64,000 nucleotides of DNA from Puniceicoccaceae bacterium 5H. GTDB lineage: Bacteria > Verrucomicrobiota > Verrucomicrobiia > Opitutales > Oceanipulchritudinaceae. The translations under genes and the position numbers were made by a program. Below are positions 62,433 to 64,000 of the stretch, piece by piece. Below the pieces are notes generated by a model. That model was given only the letters and a program-made list of their open reading frames with translations. It was not told where the DNA came from and ran no database searches. The first letter of the stretch is position 1; each line of letters opens with the position of its first letter. The stretch covers positions 62,001 through 126,000 of the forward strand of contig WOUP01000002.1 in the NCBI GenBank assembly GCA_009772895.1. Direction: 5' to 3'.

Positions 62433-64000
62433 TTATCGAATCGTAAGTTGTGCGGAGTAGGAGCCCTGGAAGATGCCCGGCAGGCTGAAGTTCTTTTCGT
62501 CGACGACGATCTGCGAGACGGGTCGGTTGAGGCGCGAGGGGTTGGGCTCGCTCAGTTGTTGCAGCACGCTGGGCGGCAGATTGGGCAGGGCGGCACCTTC
62601 GAGGCCGATGCCTTCGGTCGGCTTGATCAGCGCGGCGTAGAGGCGTCCCGGCACGCGTTCGAGGCTCCAGCTCAGGGCGATGTCCTCGAGGCTGTGCGGC
62701 ACGCCGCCGCCATCGCTCGTCTCGCGGTCGAGCTGTTCCCCGTCGGCGATCACGACGGCAAAGGTATCGCCCTCGTCCGCCGTCGGCGGGATCTGGAGGT
62801 TCACGAGCAGCTTGCGCTCGTCGCCCCGGTAGTTGAGCAACTTCAGCTCTACCTGCACCTGGTCGCCCGGCTGGGGCGCTTCGGGGTAGATGTTGACGCT
62901 GCGCAGGCCGCTGAGCTGCCACGAATCCACGATCTCGAGCGAAAGGTCGATCCGGTCGAGCGTCACCGGCTCGAAGGGATTGTCGAGGAAGTCATACAGC
63001 TCGGCGAACAGACGACGGGCCAGCATCGCGCCGGCGGACGGCCCGGTGGCGACCCGCTCGAAGCTGATGCTGTTCATGCCCTCGGGATAGATCTGGCCGT
63101 GCAGGTAGAGGGTTTGCCGCTCGCCCGCGCTCATCGCGCTGTTGGCGGTCTCGAGCACCGTTGTGGCGGCGAGCAGCGAGGTCCACTGCGGGTGCTGGAT
63201 CAGCTGCGCCTCATAGGTCTCACGCCAGCCGTGGGCGTTGCGCGTGCGCAGGTTCAGCTCCGTCATGGGCGGCTTGGGGCCGATGCGGCCCGCGATACCC
63301 GAGGCGCGGTCCTGGAAGATCGTGCCGACGATGTCGCCAAACTTCGAGAGCTTGAAGGAAAGGCGCTGGTTGCTGACGATCGTCAACACCTCGGCACCGG
63401 CGAGCGGGACCGCCACGTTACCCGCGCCGAGAAAGCTGTGACCGAAGCCCAGCAGGCGCTCGCCGTCGCGCCAGGTAATGGTGCCGGTGGCGGCCGCATT
63501 GAAGTCGCCCGTCATCAGGACCGCGGCCATCGGTTGGCCGGCGTCGAGGCTGTAGTCGGGCTGGCCTTCGCTGGAAGCGCCCATGCCGGTCGTGACCGGT
63601 GCCTGCCAGCCCACCTGCGCGAATTCCGGCTGCAGTGTCTGCAGCGTCTGGGCCGAAATGCCGCCAAAGGAGAGCGGGGTGGGGACCGGCTGCGGCGACC
63701 AGTCCACAAATGACGTATCCTGCACGGGAGTAGTCGTCTGGCTGACGGAGGGGACCGAGAAGGGCGAAAGGGCCTGGAAGCCTTGCTGCTCGCCGAGATC
63801 GAAGGCATCCACGATCTTGAACATCTGCTCGATCGGAGTGATGCCGACGAAGGCCTGATCCTTGGACCAGGTGTAGGTGTAGGAATAGGCGCCCAGCAGC
63901 TTGCCGTCGATGTAGACGGGGCTACCGCTCATGCCGGCCACGCCGCCGATCTGGATCATTTCCGGGTCGGTCGCCAGGCCTACGATCGTCGACCAGCCGG
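62433..64000 (-). CDS. SpoIVB-type S55 serine peptidase domain protein, 5' end missing
   Basis: The gene runs off the right end of the window; the frame is open from the first ATG (63959) to the edge, reading GWSTIVGLATDPEMIQIGG. GGVAGMSGSPVYIDGKLLGAYSY is the serine-protease motif of the SpoIVB S55 family, with its nucleophile in GMSGSP, followed by VGITPIEQM. GFGHSFLGAG and a long C-terminal part of beta-rich segments follow. SpoIVB itself triggers sigma-K processing in spore formers; homologues in non-sporulating bacteria have unknown targets. The His and Asp of the triad lie outside the window. Confidence 0.85.
   Translation of the reverse strand, partial: GWSTIVGLATDPEMIQIGGVAGMSGSPVYIDGKLLGAYSYTYTWSKDQAFVGITPIEQMFKIVDAFDLGEQQGFQALSPFSVPSVSQTTTPVQDTSFVDWSPQPVPTPLSFGGISAQTLQTLQPEFAQVGWQAPVTTGMGASSEGQPDYSLDAGQPMAAVLMTGDFNAAATGTITWRDGERLLGFGHSFLGAGNVAVPLAGAEVLTIVSNQRLSFKLSKFGDIVGTIFQDRASGIAGRIGPKPPMTELNLRTRNAHGWRETYEAQLIQHPQWTSLLAATTVLETANSAMSAGERQTLYLHGQIYPEGMNSISFERVATGPSAGAMLARRLFAELYDFLDNPFEPVTLDRIDLSLEIVDSWQLSGLRSVNIYPEAPQPGDQVQVELKLLNYRGDERKLLVNLQIPPTADEGDTFAVVIADGEQLDRETSDGGGVPHSLEDIALSWSLERVPGRLYAALIKPTEGIGLEGAALPNLPPSVLQQLSEPNPSRLNRPVSQIVVDEKNFSLPGIFQGSYSAQLTIR

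Overview
The window is high-GC, densely coded DNA with no complete mobile element, CRISPR array or rRNA. It most likely comes from a free-living, probably marine verrucomicrobium of the Opitutae/Opitutales type. Three things point there: a division and cell-wall (dcw) cluster that includes a divergent ftsZ; large TonB-dependent receptors, one starting its plug with an LSPFEV-type motif; and secreted polysaccharide-degrading enzymes, one with a Trp/Tyr-rich N-terminal module. The species cannot be fixed from the sequence.

Layout. 1-13190 (+): dcw cluster, ftsI (3' part)-murE-murF-mraY-LysM gene-ftsW-murG-ddl-ftsQ-ftsA-ftsZ. No murD, murC or murB is present. FtsZ has Thr where the family has the catalytic T7-loop Asp/Glu. 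13190-20310: a TonB receptor, a secreted acidic protein, a DEDDy exonuclease, a hotdog thioesterase, an SNF2 helicase and a candidate small RNA. 20309-31314: phoU, a nucleotidyltransferase, a PP2C phosphatase, a hybrid kinase with a degraded ATP site, DinG, a coiled-coil/zinc-ribbon protein, a PL6 lyase, an unknown membrane protein and an NrnA-like DHH phosphoesterase. 31372-34078: truB, ribF and trpA, followed at 34140-34419 by a highly structured, repeat-like non-coding segment.

34472-47431 is a beta-glucan utilisation locus. It holds a secreted two-domain glycosidase (GH-A barrel plus GH30), a GPH sugar symporter, a GH16 laminarinase-like lipoprotein, a LacI-family regulator, a TonB receptor and a 1155-residue GH94-related phosphorylase. 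Two near-identical palindromes lie upstream of the symporter operon and between the receptor and phosphorylase genes. They are the predicted LacI operators joining the parts into one regulon. The inferred scheme is extracellular cutting of a laminarin-like glucan, uptake through the receptor and symporter, and cytoplasmic phosphorolysis.

47495-64000: a 48-residue membrane peptide, tRNA-Arg(ACG), a four-helix membrane protein, hpf, an SDR enzyme, an RluA-type pseudouridine synthase, a CHASE4-type hybrid kinase, an M14-type hydrolase, an amt-PII operon with a sigma-54-like promoter, aspS, an unknown acidic protein, gltX, and a two-gene secreted module: a beta-propeller protein and a SpoIVB-type S55 protein that runs off the window. 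Many stem-loops next to T tracts (seen as A tracts for reverse-strand genes) mark transcription ends.
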